Of a stretch of 64,000 nucleotides of DNA, positions 1 through 7,537 are shown in pieces. The DNA is from Clostridia bacterium. Its GTDB lineage: Bacteria; Bacillota; Clostridia; Oscillospirales; Acutalibacteraceae. The stretch is from NCBI GenBank assembly GCA_017397845.1, contig JAFQHU010000004.1:1-64000 (forward strand). Reading direction: 5' to 3'. The translations under genes were made by a program, and so were the position numbers. Below the pieces are notes generated by a model, which saw nothing but the letters and a program-made list of their open reading frames with translations, searched no databases and was not told the DNA's origin. The stretch's first letter is position 1. Each line of letters opens with the position of its first letter.

Positions 1-1883
1 TCTCAGTGGAGCAAGCAAAAGAAATGAAAGAAGAGATTGACCGCGAGGGAATGAAGGTTGCTTCTATCGGTTCGGGCTACGGTAAAATCAACATCAAAGA
101 GGATTTTGCGCCTCATTTTGAAGCATTCAAGAATACTGTTGAAGTAGCAAAAATTCTCGAGGCAAAGTATATCAGAATATTCAGCTTCTATTTCAGCGAA
201 GGAGATTCTTACGAAAAATACAGAGACGAGGTTATCCGCAGAGTAAAGGCTATGACCGATTATGCCGTTTCAGAAGGACTTATCTGCTGTCACGAAAACG
301 AAAAAGGCATATACGGCGATAACGCCGAACGATGCCTTGACATCCTCAAAGCCTGCGAAGGAAAGCTCAAAGCAGTTTTCGACCCTGCAAACTTTGTACA
401 GTGCGGTGTTGATACTCTCAAGGCTTATGACCTGCTTGAAGATTACATAGAATATTTCCATATCAAGGATGCTCTTTTTGAGAACTCCGATGTAGTACCT
501 GCAGGTGAGGGTGACGGCAATGTTGAAGAAATCTTGAAAAGATTCGACAAGCATAAGAAAGCTGTTATTCTTTCTCTTGAGCCTCACCTCAAGGTCTTTG
601 AAGGACTGGGAAAGCTTGAAGCGGTAGTTAACAGTGTAAGAAAAATCAAGGTGAATTCTTACCCGAGTCACGCCGAATCCTTCAAGGCTGCCGCTGATGC
701 AATGTACGGCGTTGTAAATAAAATCCGCCCTGTCCGCTTCGGCATTATAGGTATGGGTAATATGGGGACCTCTCACGCCAAAAGTTTTCTTGCCGGTAAG
801 GTCAGAGGCATGCGCATAACTGCCGTTGCCGACACTTGCGAGGAAAAACTCCTTTGGTCAAAGGAAAATCTCCCTTGGGCAAAAGCCTTTACTTCAGCTG
901 AAGAGCTTATCGAAAGCGGCGAGGTTGATGCAGTTATTATATGTACTCCCCATTACTCTCACCCCGAGCTTGTAATGAAGGCACTGGAAAACGGACTTCA
1001 CGTAGTATCTGAAAAGCCTGCAGGTGTTTACACAAAGCAGGTTCGAGAAATGAATGAGTTTGCCGAAAAGCAGGATAAAACCTTTGCAATGATGTTCAAT
1101 CAGAGAACTAACTGCGTTTACAGAAAAATCAAAGAAATTGTTGATAGCAAAAAGTACGGTGAAATCCGCCGTGTAAACTGGATTATCACCGATTGGTACC
1201 GCACTCAAGCTTATTATAATTCAGGCGGTTGGAGAGCTACATGGGTCGGAGAAGGAGGAGGCGTTCTTCTCAATCAGTCTCCCCATCAGCTTGACTTATG
1301 GCAATGGATCTGCGGTATGCCGTCAAAGGTAAGAGCCTTCTGCCACGAGGGCAAATGGCACGATGTTGAAATTGAAGACGATGTAACAATCTATGCCGAA
1401 TATCCAAACGGTGCAACCGGTGTATTTGTAACATCTACAGGTGATTTCCCCGGCTCAAACAGACTTGAAATTACTATGGACAAAGCAAAGCTTGTCTGCG
1501 AAAAGGGCGAGAAAATAACTCTCTTTGAACTCAGCGAATCACTCACAGAAAATATTCCTAACTGCGAAAACGGATTTGCAAGTATTCCTTATCAAGAAAC
1601 CGAAGTTGAAACCGACGGAATCAATGACCAGCATCCCGGTGTACTCAATGCTTTTTCTGACCATATTCTTTACGGCACTCCTCTTGTAGCTGAGGGTACA
1701 GAGGGTATAAACGGCCTTATGATTTCCAATGCAGCCCATCTTTCCTCATGGACAAACGAAACTGTTACTTTGCCAATAGACGAAGATAAATTTTATTCCC
1801 TTCTTAAAGAAAAAGCGGCATCATCAAAGGCTAAAGATGATGTTGTTTCAAAAGTAACAGAGGATATGAGCAGTACCTTTTAA
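1..1883 (+). CDS. Sugar phosphate isomerase/epimerase fused to Gfo/Idh/MocA oxidoreductase (5' end outside window)
   Basis: Two enzymes are joined in one uninterrupted frame. Numbering from the GTG at 6, residues 1-225 resemble the TIM-barrel xylose isomerase-like family (AP endonuclease 2 superfamily), with candidate metal ligands E97, D126, H152 and E192. Residues 243-625 are a Gfo/Idh/MocA NAD(P)-dependent oxidoreductase with a Rossmann G-M-G-N-M-G (249-254) and the family's EKP motif (336-338). The frame is open upstream of the GTG and the barrel lacks its first strands, so the gene begins before the window. It is followed after 12 bases by a second Gfo/Idh/MocA gene and then a GH130 phosphorylase, which suggests an operon that takes up and rearranges sugars or inositol-like compounds. 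The substrate cannot be named from sequence. Such pairs are usually separate genes, so the fusion is notable. Confidence 0.88.
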   Translation, partial: SVEQAKEMKEEIDREGMKVASIGSGYGKINIKEDFAPHFEAFKNTVEVAKILEAKYIRIFSFYFSEGDSYEKYRDEVIRRVKAMTDYAVSEGLICCHENEKGIYGDNAERCLDILKACEGKLKAVFDPANFVQCGVDTLKAYDLLEDYIEYFHIKDALFENSDVVPAGEGDGNVEEILKRFDKHKKAVILSLEPHLKVFEGLGKLEAVVNSVRKIKVNSYPSHAESFKAAADAMYGVVNKIRPVRFGIIGMGNMGTSHAKSFLAGKVRGMRITAVADTCEEKLLWSKENLPWAKAFTSAEELIESGEVDAVIICTPHYSHPELVMKALENGLHVVSEKPAGVYTKQVREMNEFAEKQDKTFAMMFNQRTNCVYRKIKEIVDSKKYGEIRRVNWIITDWYRTQAYYNSGGWRATWVGEGGGVLLNQSPHQLDLWQWICGMPSKVRAFCHEGKWHDVEIEDDVTIYAEYPNGATGVFVTSTGDFPGSNRLEITMDKAKLVCEKGEKITLFELSESLTENIPNCENGFASIPYQETEVETDGINDQHPGVLNAFSDHILYGTPLVAEGTEGINGLMISNAAHLSSWTNETVTLPIDEDKFYSLLKEKAASSKAKDDVVSKVTEDMSSTF

Positions 1884-1895
1884 GGAAGTGAAAGT

Positions 1896-2903
1896 ATGAG
1901 AGTTTCAGTAGTAGGCTGCGGTGCTATTTCCCGTAATCATCTCAGAGTTCTGAAAAGTCTTAAAGGCATAGATATTTCGTCAGTTGTGGATATAAAAAAA
2001 GACCGCGCTGATGCTGCGGCTAAAAAATGCGGCTGTAAGGCCTATTATGATTTTGAAGCTATGCTCAGCGAAGATAAGCCCGACTGTATTCATATCTGCA
2101 CTCCTCACTATCTTCATGTGCCTATGTCTGTTGCGGCTCTTGAAAAAGGTATCCATGTTCTTTGTGAAAAGCCCTGTGCTATATCTGAGGAAGGTCTTTC
2201 AGAGCTTCGTAAGGCTCAGAACAAAAGCAGTGCAAATTTCGGTGTATGCTTTCAGAACAGATACATTGAATCAGTTACTGCCGTAAAGGATATTATTGAC
2301 AAAAAGCTTTTCGGCAAGGTAATATCGGCAAGAGCTTTTGTGCATTGGAGCCGTGGTGAAGACTACTACAGTGATGACTGGCACGGTACAATAGAAAAAG
2401 AAGGCGGCGGAGTTACAGTAAATCAGGCCATACACACTCAGGATTTAATGAGATATCTTATAGGCAGCGACACGGTTTCTGTAACGGCTCACACCTTCAA
2501 TGACCATCTGAAAGGTGTTATTGAAGTCGAGGACACGGTACACGCACTTTTCGAATACGAAAACGGGGTTACTGCACTTTTTAACGCCACAACCGCTTTT
2601 CATGATAACCGACCTTTTATGATTGACATAATCTGCCAAAGAGCCACCTTGCGAATAGAGGGCAACAACGCCTATATTATAATCCTCGGCAAGGCAAAAA
2701 AGCTTCGCTCAAAAAGCAAGACTGATTTTATCGGCAAAAGCTATTGGGGAAACGGTCACTCTCCTCTTATAAAGGATTTTTATAACTGTATAGAAAACAA
2801 TAAAACCTTCCCCATAGACGCATACGAGGGCGGAAAGGCAGTAGAGGAATTTTTGGCTATTTATAAATCGTCAGATTCAGGCGAGAAAATATATTTGAAA
2901 TGA
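1896..2903 (+). CDS. Gfo/Idh/MocA family NAD(P)-dependent oxidoreductase
   Basis: This 335-residue protein has the usual family length. It opens with a Rossmann dinucleotide-binding motif, G-C-G-A-I-S at residues 7-12, and carries the EKP motif at 91-93, whose lysine belongs to the catalytic centre in this family. A glycine-rich E-G-G-G-V-T-V-N-Q segment and the H-T-Q-D motif that follows sit where the substrate-binding domain places its catalytic histidine. These enzymes oxidise or reduce hydroxyl groups of sugars, inositols or amino sugars. The start has an upstream GGAAGTG ribosome site and lies 12 bases after the fused isomerase/oxidoreductase, so the two are probably co-transcribed and may act on successive intermediates. 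The exact substrate is unknown. Confidence 0.9.
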   Translation: MRVSVVGCGAISRNHLRVLKSLKGIDISSVVDIKKDRADAAAKKCGCKAYYDFEAMLSEDKPDCIHICTPHYLHVPMSVAALEKGIHVLCEKPCAISEEGLSELRKAQNKSSANFGVCFQNRYIESVTAVKDIIDKKLFGKVISARAFVHWSRGEDYYSDDWHGTIEKEGGGVTVNQAIHTQDLMRYLIGSDTVSVTAHTFNDHLKGVIEVEDTVHALFEYENGVTALFNATTAFHDNRPFMIDIICQRATLRIEGNNAYIIILGKAKKLRSKSKTDFIGKSYWGNGHSPLIKDFYNCIENNKTFPIDAYEGGKAVEEFLAIYKSSDSGEKIYLK

Positions 2904-2912
2904 GATGGAATA

Positions 2913-3929
2913 ATGAAAGCCTTAAAACCAAAGCTTTACAGTGCAGAGTGTATAAGAAAAATCGAAAAGCCTGTTCTTACCAAAGATGATATACCCTATG
3001 AAGCTTCACTGATTTTTAATGCAGGTGTTGCCAAATACAAAGGGAAGTATGTTATGGTATTCCGTAACGATTACGGACCTACGGAAAAAACTTATCCGAA
3101 GGTACGCTTTAAAACCTCTCTCGGCTTTGCCGCAAGCGACGACGGTATAAACTGGACTGTAAGTGAAAAGACTATTTTTGACAACAAAAATCTTTTGCCC
3201 GAGGACGAAATAAAAAGACTTTATGATCCGAGAATTACAGTTATAGACGGTAAGCCTTACCTCTGTATGGCTATGGACACCCGTCATGGTGTGCGAGGCT
3301 GTATCGCTGAAATCGATGATAACTTTGAAAAAATAAATATTATCAGTGCTTCTGCTCCCGATAATCGCAATATGGTACTCTTCCCCGAAAAAGTCGGCGG
3401 CAAGTATGTCCGACTCGAAAGACCGTTCCCTGTTTATTCAAGAGGCGGCAAGGACAGATTTGACCTTTGGCTTTCAACATCTCCCGACCTTAAATTTTGG
3501 GGTGAGACTGAGCTTGTTCTTGCTGTCGAGGATGTTCCCTATGCCAATGATAAAATCGGACCTGCGGCACCGCCCATTAAAACTGACAAGGGCTGGCTTA
3601 CAATTTTTCACGCAGTAGATAAGGAGAACAAAAGAAGAAAGAACGGTTGGGAAAGATCATGGAAGAAAAGATACTGTGCGGGAATTATGCTTCTTGACCT
3701 GAATGACCCGACAAAAATCGTCGGTATGAGCAAGCTTCCCCTTATTGCTCCCGAAACCTATTATGAAACACAGTCGGGCTTCCGTAAGCATGTAATTTTC
3801 CCCGGAGGTATGATTCTTGAAGATGACGGAGAGGTGAAAATCTATTACGGTGCATCAGATACGGTAGAGTGTCTTGCTACTGCAAGAGTTGAGGATTTGA
3901 TTGCACTTTGTACGGAAAAAAGAAAATAA
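2913..3929 (+). CDS. GH130 family beta-mannoside phosphorylase-like enzyme
   Basis: The 338-residue protein matches the GH130 five-bladed beta-propeller family. An F-N-A-G-V-A-K-Y-K-G-K-Y segment (35-46) is followed by V-F-R-N-D (49-53), and the Y-D-P-R-I-T motif (104-109) supplies the conserved aspartate used as proton donor. Known members phosphorolyse beta-1,4- or beta-1,2-linked mannosides, releasing mannose 1-phosphate. Length and the lack of a signal peptide indicate a cytoplasmic enzyme acting on imported oligosaccharides. It is the last gene of the operon with the two Gfo/Idh/MocA genes (9-base gap) and is followed directly by a terminator. The subfamily, and so the exact disaccharide, is not determined here. 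Confidence 0.85.
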   Translation: MKALKPKLYSAECIRKIEKPVLTKDDIPYEASLIFNAGVAKYKGKYVMVFRNDYGPTEKTYPKVRFKTSLGFAASDDGINWTVSEKTIFDNKNLLPEDEIKRLYDPRITVIDGKPYLCMAMDTRHGVRGCIAEIDDNFEKINIISASAPDNRNMVLFPEKVGGKYVRLERPFPVYSRGGKDRFDLWLSTSPDLKFWGETELVLAVEDVPYANDKIGPAAPPIKTDKGWLTIFHAVDKENKRRKNGWERSWKKRYCAGIMLLDLNDPTKIVGMSKLPLIAPETYYETQSGFRKHVIFPGGMILEDDGEVKIYYGASDTVECLATARVEDLIALCTEKRK

Positions 3930-3952
3930 GAATAAAACAGATTTTGTTTCAC

Positions 3953-3986
3953 GGCACTTACCACTCGGTAGGTGTCTTCTTTTTAT
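3953..3986 (+). terminator. Rho-independent terminator after the GH130 operon
   Basis: A 10-bp stem (3953-3962 with 3967-3976, two G-U pairs) and an ACTC loop are followed by a T-rich run, 24 bases after the GH130 stop codon. Confidence 0.8.
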
Positions 3987-3989
3987 GCC

Positions 3990-4022
3990 TTCAAGGAAGG
4001 ATGTAATAATTCAATAATACTC
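3990..4022. repeat. Left copy of a 33-bp inverted repeat
   Basis: The reverse complement of this segment matches 5006-5038 at 31 of 33 positions. Read on the minus strand it encodes E-Y-Y-stop(TGA)-I-I-T-S-F-L-E. The right copy encodes E-C-Y-stop(TGA)-I-L-T-S-F-L-E. Both copies therefore share reading frame, peptide and in-frame TGA. It starts immediately after the GH130 terminator and marks the left edge of the accessory region. Confidence 0.85.
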
Positions 4023-4399
4023 AAAAAAAATCAAACACGCCGGTGTTATGCGGCAGGTTTAAAAGCAATAAAATCAAATTTTGGTTATATGAACACTGCG
4101 TCACATTTTTCTCACTCAAAAAATTTTTTCAACTTTTTTCAAAATCTTGGAACATTTAACCCCTTCTTATGTCGTAGTATTTATGGGGAGGAAATAGTTT
4201 TTTCAAAAGCTCAAACTAAATATTATTGACCGTGAAAAAATTTTTTAAACCATTCGACAAATTTCCCGTTGTCAAATTTTTCAAAATAATATATCATGCC
4301 ACCGTCACGATGTTTTTGTTGAGCTTGGCGAAACTACAACTTCTTTAATTATGCTTTGCTCAAACAGCCACACACATCGATTTATATTTAGCTTTATTT

Positions 4400-4490
4400 A
4401 AAAGCTGTTACATAGTGACTCAACAGAATATAAGCGAGGTGAGATTTTCTCTCCACGCTTGTTTCTGTTGCCTGTGTAACGGCTTTTTTG
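4400..4490 (+). ncRNA. Long imperfect RNA hairpin ending in a T-run
   Basis: Three stacked stems fold this segment: 4400-4412 with 4474-4486 (one wobble), then CAACAGAA with TTCTGTTG, then AGCG/GGTGAGA with TCTC/CGCT around a small apical loop. A run of six T follows on the plus strand. It could be a terminator for a small transcript or a structured element end. No known RNA family was recognised. Confidence 0.55.
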
Positions 4491-4547
4491 TTTTGCAATT
4501 TTTCTTGCGGCGGGTTGTAAATGTTTTGAAAACATTTCGGTTTTTGG

Positions 4548-4586
4548 GTGTCCATTTGGCCTCTCCCTGTGCGTATAGATGAGAAC
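4548..4586 (+). other. Hairpin A with a conserved loop
   Basis: An imperfect stem (4548-4557 with 4577-4586, about 8 of 10 paired) encloses a loop containing a CTCTCCCTGTGCGTAT core. The same loop pattern recurs in the perfect hairpin at 4864-4902, suggesting a repeated RNA motif in the element leader. Confidence 0.4.
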
Positions 4587-4772
4587 TGTTTTTCAAGTTA
4601 GTTGTAAACAGTTTGAAAACTTTCGGGTTCGATGGTTCTCTTTTGCTCGAAAAATGTCCGTAGGAAAGTAGAGGGGTATTTAAAATTACCGCCTCTGAAC
4701 GAAATCAATGTTTCTGTGTCCTTGTCTTAACGAGCATTGGATTTCGGGCCCGGAAATCCCAAAACAGAATGA

Positions 4773-4931
4773 ATGGAGGTGAAAAGAAGAAAAAAGAATC
4801 AAGTTAACAGCAGACGAATGAAAAAATTGACTTTAAATATTCTGTTAACTTTTGGGAATTATGGTTTCCACTTGCCCTTCCCCAGTCCGTATAAGTGGAA
4901 ACAAAATTTTAAGGAGGTGAAAATCCAATGA
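4773..4931 (+). CDS. Possible 52-aa basic small ORF
   Basis: An ATG at 4773 opens a 52-codon frame rich in Lys and Arg at its start, with the core L-P-F-P-S-P-Y-K-W. Its TGA overlaps the ATG at 4928 (ATGA arrangement), as in translationally coupled genes. A GGAGG at 4776-4780 lies inside the frame and is not well placed for this start, so expression is uncertain. Hairpin B lies inside the frame, and the apparent peptide may only reflect a structured RNA. No family was recognised. Confidence 0.22.
   Translation: MEVKRRKKNQVNSRRMKKLTLNILLTFGNYGFHLPFPSPYKWKQNFKEVKIQ
4864..4902 (+). other. Hairpin B with a conserved loop, before a strong ribosome site
   Basis: A perfect 10-bp stem (4864-4873 with 4893-4902) encloses a loop with a CCCTTCCCCAGTCCGTAT core, related to the loop of hairpin A. 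It ends nine bases before AAGGAGGTG (4911-4919), so it could act as a leader structure for the small ORF at 4928. Confidence 0.5.
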
Positions 4932-5053
4932 CAAAGAAAAATCACGACGTGATTGTCAAATGATCACTTGTAATGGAAGAATGTATCAATGACCTTGACT
5001 TTACAGAGTGTTATTGAATTCTTACATCCTTCCTTGAAAAACTTAAAATCTAA
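4928..5053 (+). pseudogene. Small element ORF with two in-frame TGA codons
   Basis: A strong AAGGAGGTG site sits ten bases before this ATG. The frame reads M-T-K-K-N-H-D-V-I-V-K, then TGA at 4961-4963, then a coding-like stretch including M-E-E-C-I-N-D-L-D-F-T-E-C-Y, a second TGA at 5018-5020, then I-L-T-S-F-L-E-K-L-K-I and TAA. Without the TGAs it would be a 41-residue protein. Under the standard code only an 11-residue peptide is made from the first ATG. The second TGA is also present in the inverted copy at 3990-4022, so it is older than a single recent mutation or it is a true stop. No family was recognised with confidence. Confidence 0.4.
5006..5038. repeat. Right copy of a 33-bp inverted repeat
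   Basis: This is the inverted partner of 3990-4022, with 31 of 33 positions matching. The pair flanks 983 bases that hold hairpins A and B and the long hairpin. It lies inside the TGA-containing small ORF, about 520 bases before the serine recombinase gene. Confidence 0.85.
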
Positions 5054-5080
5054 TTTTAAAATTTATGGAGGTTAATTATC

Positions 5081-5296
5081 ATGACAACATTAACAGAAAT
5101 CAAAATTGAAAATTGTAAATCATTTGAAAATAATCCTTTCATTTTCAGCGTCGAAGTTTGCAGAAGACTCGGTACTGATGCAAGGATAGATTTAACTTCG
5201 ACACAGCCTGTGACGAAGTTCCGTACAGATGAAATGATAGTGAAAGAAAACAACGAGAGCAAAGAGATGCGAGGTGAAGTGAATGAAATTATTTAA
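5081..5296 (+). CDS. Small protein of unknown function, element-borne
   Basis: This 71-residue frame starts at an ATG with GGAGG nine bases upstream. The protein is soluble and has no recognised motif. The first half has a mixed beta-like pattern, F-I-F-S-V-E-V-C-R-R-L-G-T-D at residues 20-33, and the C-terminal third is charged. It lies in the small-gene cluster that precedes the serine recombinase, and its last 14 bases overlap the next ORF. This is typical of element accessory genes, but no function can be given. Confidence 0.55.
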   Translation: MTTLTEIKIENCKSFENNPFIFSVEVCRRLGTDARIDLTSTQPVTKFRTDEMIVKENNESKEMRGEVNEII

Positions 5297-5567
5297 GTAT
5301 TTGAATTTGCTGCTTTGGCTTCTTCTTTGCAACACCCGTGCTGAGTTACTTATGCTGAGTGAAGATGAAAAAGAATATATCATCAATGGTATAAGATATT
5401 TTGTTTCAGCTCGTTACTTAACTGATAAGAAGAGTGATACTTTTGAAAATAAAATTGAAAAATATATTGGCAGTGACTTCACACATTTGTCACCGACAAT
5501 AAACAATGATACAATGAACAAAGAATATATATGTCTGACTGCCGGGAAGGAGGTAAAATGCAGTTAA
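5283..5567 (+). CDS. Small protein upstream of the serine recombinase
   Basis: This 94-residue frame starts at an ATG preceded by GAGGTGAAG. It has a hydrophobic N-terminal stretch (residues 6-17, Leu-rich) and a conserved-looking core, M-L-S-E-D-E-K-E-Y-I-I-N-G-I-R-Y (24-39). An internal ATG at residue 24 could be the true start, which would leave a 71-residue soluble protein. It overlaps the recombinase start by 10 bases, which suggests coupled translation. I know of no named family for it. Confidence 0.5.
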   Translation: MKLFKYLNLLLWLLLCNTRAELLMLSEDEKEYIINGIRYFVSARYLTDKKSDTFENKIEKYIGSDFTHLSPTINNDTMNKEYICLTAGKEVKCS

Positions 5568-7255
5568 CGGATTATATCGGTATTGCAGATCTTTACTGTC
5601 GTCTTTCAAGAGATGACGGTACAGACAGCGAAAGCAATTCCATAGCAAATCAGAAAAGATTGTTGTCACAGAAGGCCAAAGAGCTTGGATTTACAAATAT
5701 AAAGTTCTATGTTGATGACGGTTATACGGGTACAAACTTTAACCGACCCGGATTTCAGGAGCTTCTTGACGATATTGAAATGGGATACATTTCAGTTGTA
5801 ATGGTAAAGGACTTATCAAGATTAGGTAGAGATTATGTTTCGGTAGGTCATTATACGGATAACTATTTCCCTGAACATAACATAAGATTTATCGCTGTTA
5901 ACGATATGGTAGACAGTGATGAGGGTGAAAACGAAATAGCTCCCTTCAAGAACATAATGAATGAAATGTATGCAAGGGACATTTCAAGAAAAATCAGAAG
6001 CTCAAACAGAATCAGAGGCAACCTTGGTGAGCCCTTATCTCAACCGCCTTACGGATATATGAAAAGTCCCGAGAACAAAAAGAAATGGATTGTTGACCCC
6101 GATGCTTCACAGGTAGTGAAAAGTATTTTCAGAATGTGCATTGAGGGTAAGGGTAACGAAGCCATCGCTCATATTCTTCAGTCAAACAAAATCTATATAC
6201 CTATGGCATATTGACACAGTAAGGGTTTGAATCGAGGCGGCAAACAAATGCCTGCCGACCCGTACAGATGGAGCAAGACAACCGTAAGGAAAATCTTAAC
6301 CCAACAGGAGTACTGTGGTGATGTAATTAACTTCAAGACTTACTCAAAGAATTTCAAAAACAAAAAGAGGCTGATGAACGCCGAAGAGAATTGGAGAATC
6401 TTCAAGGATGTTCATGAGCCTATCATTGAAAGAGAAGTGTTTGAGCTTGTACAGGAAAACTTGTTAAAGGTTAAGAGAAGGGCGCCTAAACCTGAAAATG
6501 CAAAAAAGCATATCTTCAGCGGCCTCATCCGTTGCGGTGACTGCGGAAGCAATATGAGGTATCATACTAATACCACCAACAAGGAAATACACTATTTCAG
6601 TTGCGGTAACTATGTTAAAGATACCCGAGGCGATTGTCCTACAAGACACTACATTCGTTCAGATGCTCTTGAGCAGATAGTTTTGCTTGAATTGAAGCAT
6701 CTTGCAAACTTTCTTAAATACGATGAAGAAAGACTTGCAGAAATCCTTGAAAAGAAGTCAAACAAGGACTTATATGAAGAGACAAGGCATCTTGAAGGAG
6801 AACTTCAGAAAGCTCTTGCAAGGCAGCAGATGGTGGCAAATCTTTATGAAAAGCTATATGAAGATAATGCCGAAGGTAAAGTAACTGACGAATGGTTTAC
6901 TCACATGTCACATAAGTACGAGCTTGAAAGAACGGAGCTAAAAGGAAAGATATCTGATTTGCGGCACAGATTGTCAAATACTCAGGAAACATCTAAAGGT
7001 AAGGATATGTTTCTTAATGCGGTAAGAAGCTTTATGGAGTTGGAAACTCTTACGGCGCCTCTTGCAAAGGAGCTTATTGACCACATTGATGTTTATGAGG
7101 CAGAGGGTAAGGGTAAAAACAAAACTCAAAGGATAGTAATTTACTACCGCTTTGTAGGGTATATTGAATTGCCTGACAAAATACCAATAGTAAACGATAC
7201 AAGGCAAGGAGTAGCAATGAATTATATTTCAGGCACTTTACCTGAAACAGCATAA
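5558..7255 (+). pseudogene. Large serine recombinase interrupted by an in-frame TGA
   Basis: This gene encodes a resolvase/invertase-type large serine recombinase of about 565 codons. The ATG at 5558 follows GGAAGGAGG at 5545-5553 and is preferred over the ATG at 5531. The catalytic domain has Y-C-R-L-S-R-D-D with the nucleophile at Ser17, and the D-L-S-R-L-G-R-D motif. A recombinase domain, a zinc ribbon (C-G-D-C-G ... C-G ... C) near 6530-6650 and a coiled-coil-rich C-terminal region follow. At codon 219 (6212-6214) the frame reads A-Y-TGA-H-S-K-G-L-N-R-G-G-K, where I would expect tryptophan (A-Y-W). The same frame then continues without a break to 7255. Other tryptophans in the gene use TGG, so this looks like a TGG-to-TGA nonsense mutation. 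A truncated catalytic domain, or readthrough, cannot be excluded. Confidence 0.85.
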
Positions 7256-7311
7256 AGAAAAAAGCCGCAATTAATCTGCGACTAACTACAAAAATTATAT
7301 CAATCTGTTTT

Positions 7312-7355
7312 TAAACAAAAAGGATGCGTGTTCAAATCCCTTATGAACACGCATC
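7312..7355 (-). terminator. Terminator of tRNA-Leu
   Basis: A perfect 12-bp stem (GATGCGTGTTCA with TGAACACGCATC, 7323-7355) is followed on the minus strand by CTTTTTGTTT. It begins two bases after the tRNA 3' end. Confidence 0.85.
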
Positions 7356-7356
7356 A

Positions 7357-7441
7357 TGGTGCGAGAGACGGGACTTGAACCCGTACGAGCTGCCCCACAC
7401 GCCCCTCAAACGTGCGCGTCTGCCGATTCCGCCACTCTCGC
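7357..7441 (-). tRNA. tRNA-Leu(GAG)
   Basis: The minus strand folds as an 85-base tRNA with a 7-bp acceptor stem (GCGAGAG/CTCTCGC), the long variable arm of class II tRNAs, a GGTTCAA T-loop and an encoded CCA end. The seven-base anticodon loop TTGAGGG gives anticodon GAG, which reads CUC and CUU leucine codons. The serine recombinase ends 100 bases away. No duplicated tRNA 3' segment is visible, so it is not evidently the integration site. Confidence 0.93.
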
Positions 7442-7537
7442 ATATTAACTTGTCGCTCTCTCAAGTGCTTGTATAATATATCACTAAAAAAGCGAAAAGT
7501 CAATAGTTTTTTGCAAGTTTTTTCAAATTTTTTCTTT

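Larger units (their letters stand above)
3987..4772. other. Gene-poor left part of the mobile-element remnant
   Basis: I see no convincing gene in this stretch. It is AT-rich with T-runs near 4110-4140. It contains the left inverted-repeat copy (3990-4022), a long hairpin (4400-4490) and a hairpin with a loop shared with a later one (4548-4586). An 85-codon open frame at 3972-4229 has no family features and overlaps the terminator, so I do not call it. The minus strand at 3990-4040 reads as a decayed relative of the small ORF at 4928, which suggests remnants of two element pieces in opposite orientation. Confidence 0.5.

Noticed and set aside
3972..4229. 85-codon open frame on the plus strand
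   Set aside because: It starts inside the GH130 terminator, has no ribosome site, and has a low-complexity T-rich composition and no family features.
7357..7441. tRNA-Leu as the attachment site of the serine recombinase element
   Set aside because: No duplicate of the tRNA 3' end was found near 3950-5100, the tRNA terminator separates the two, and large serine recombinases usually do not use tRNA genes.
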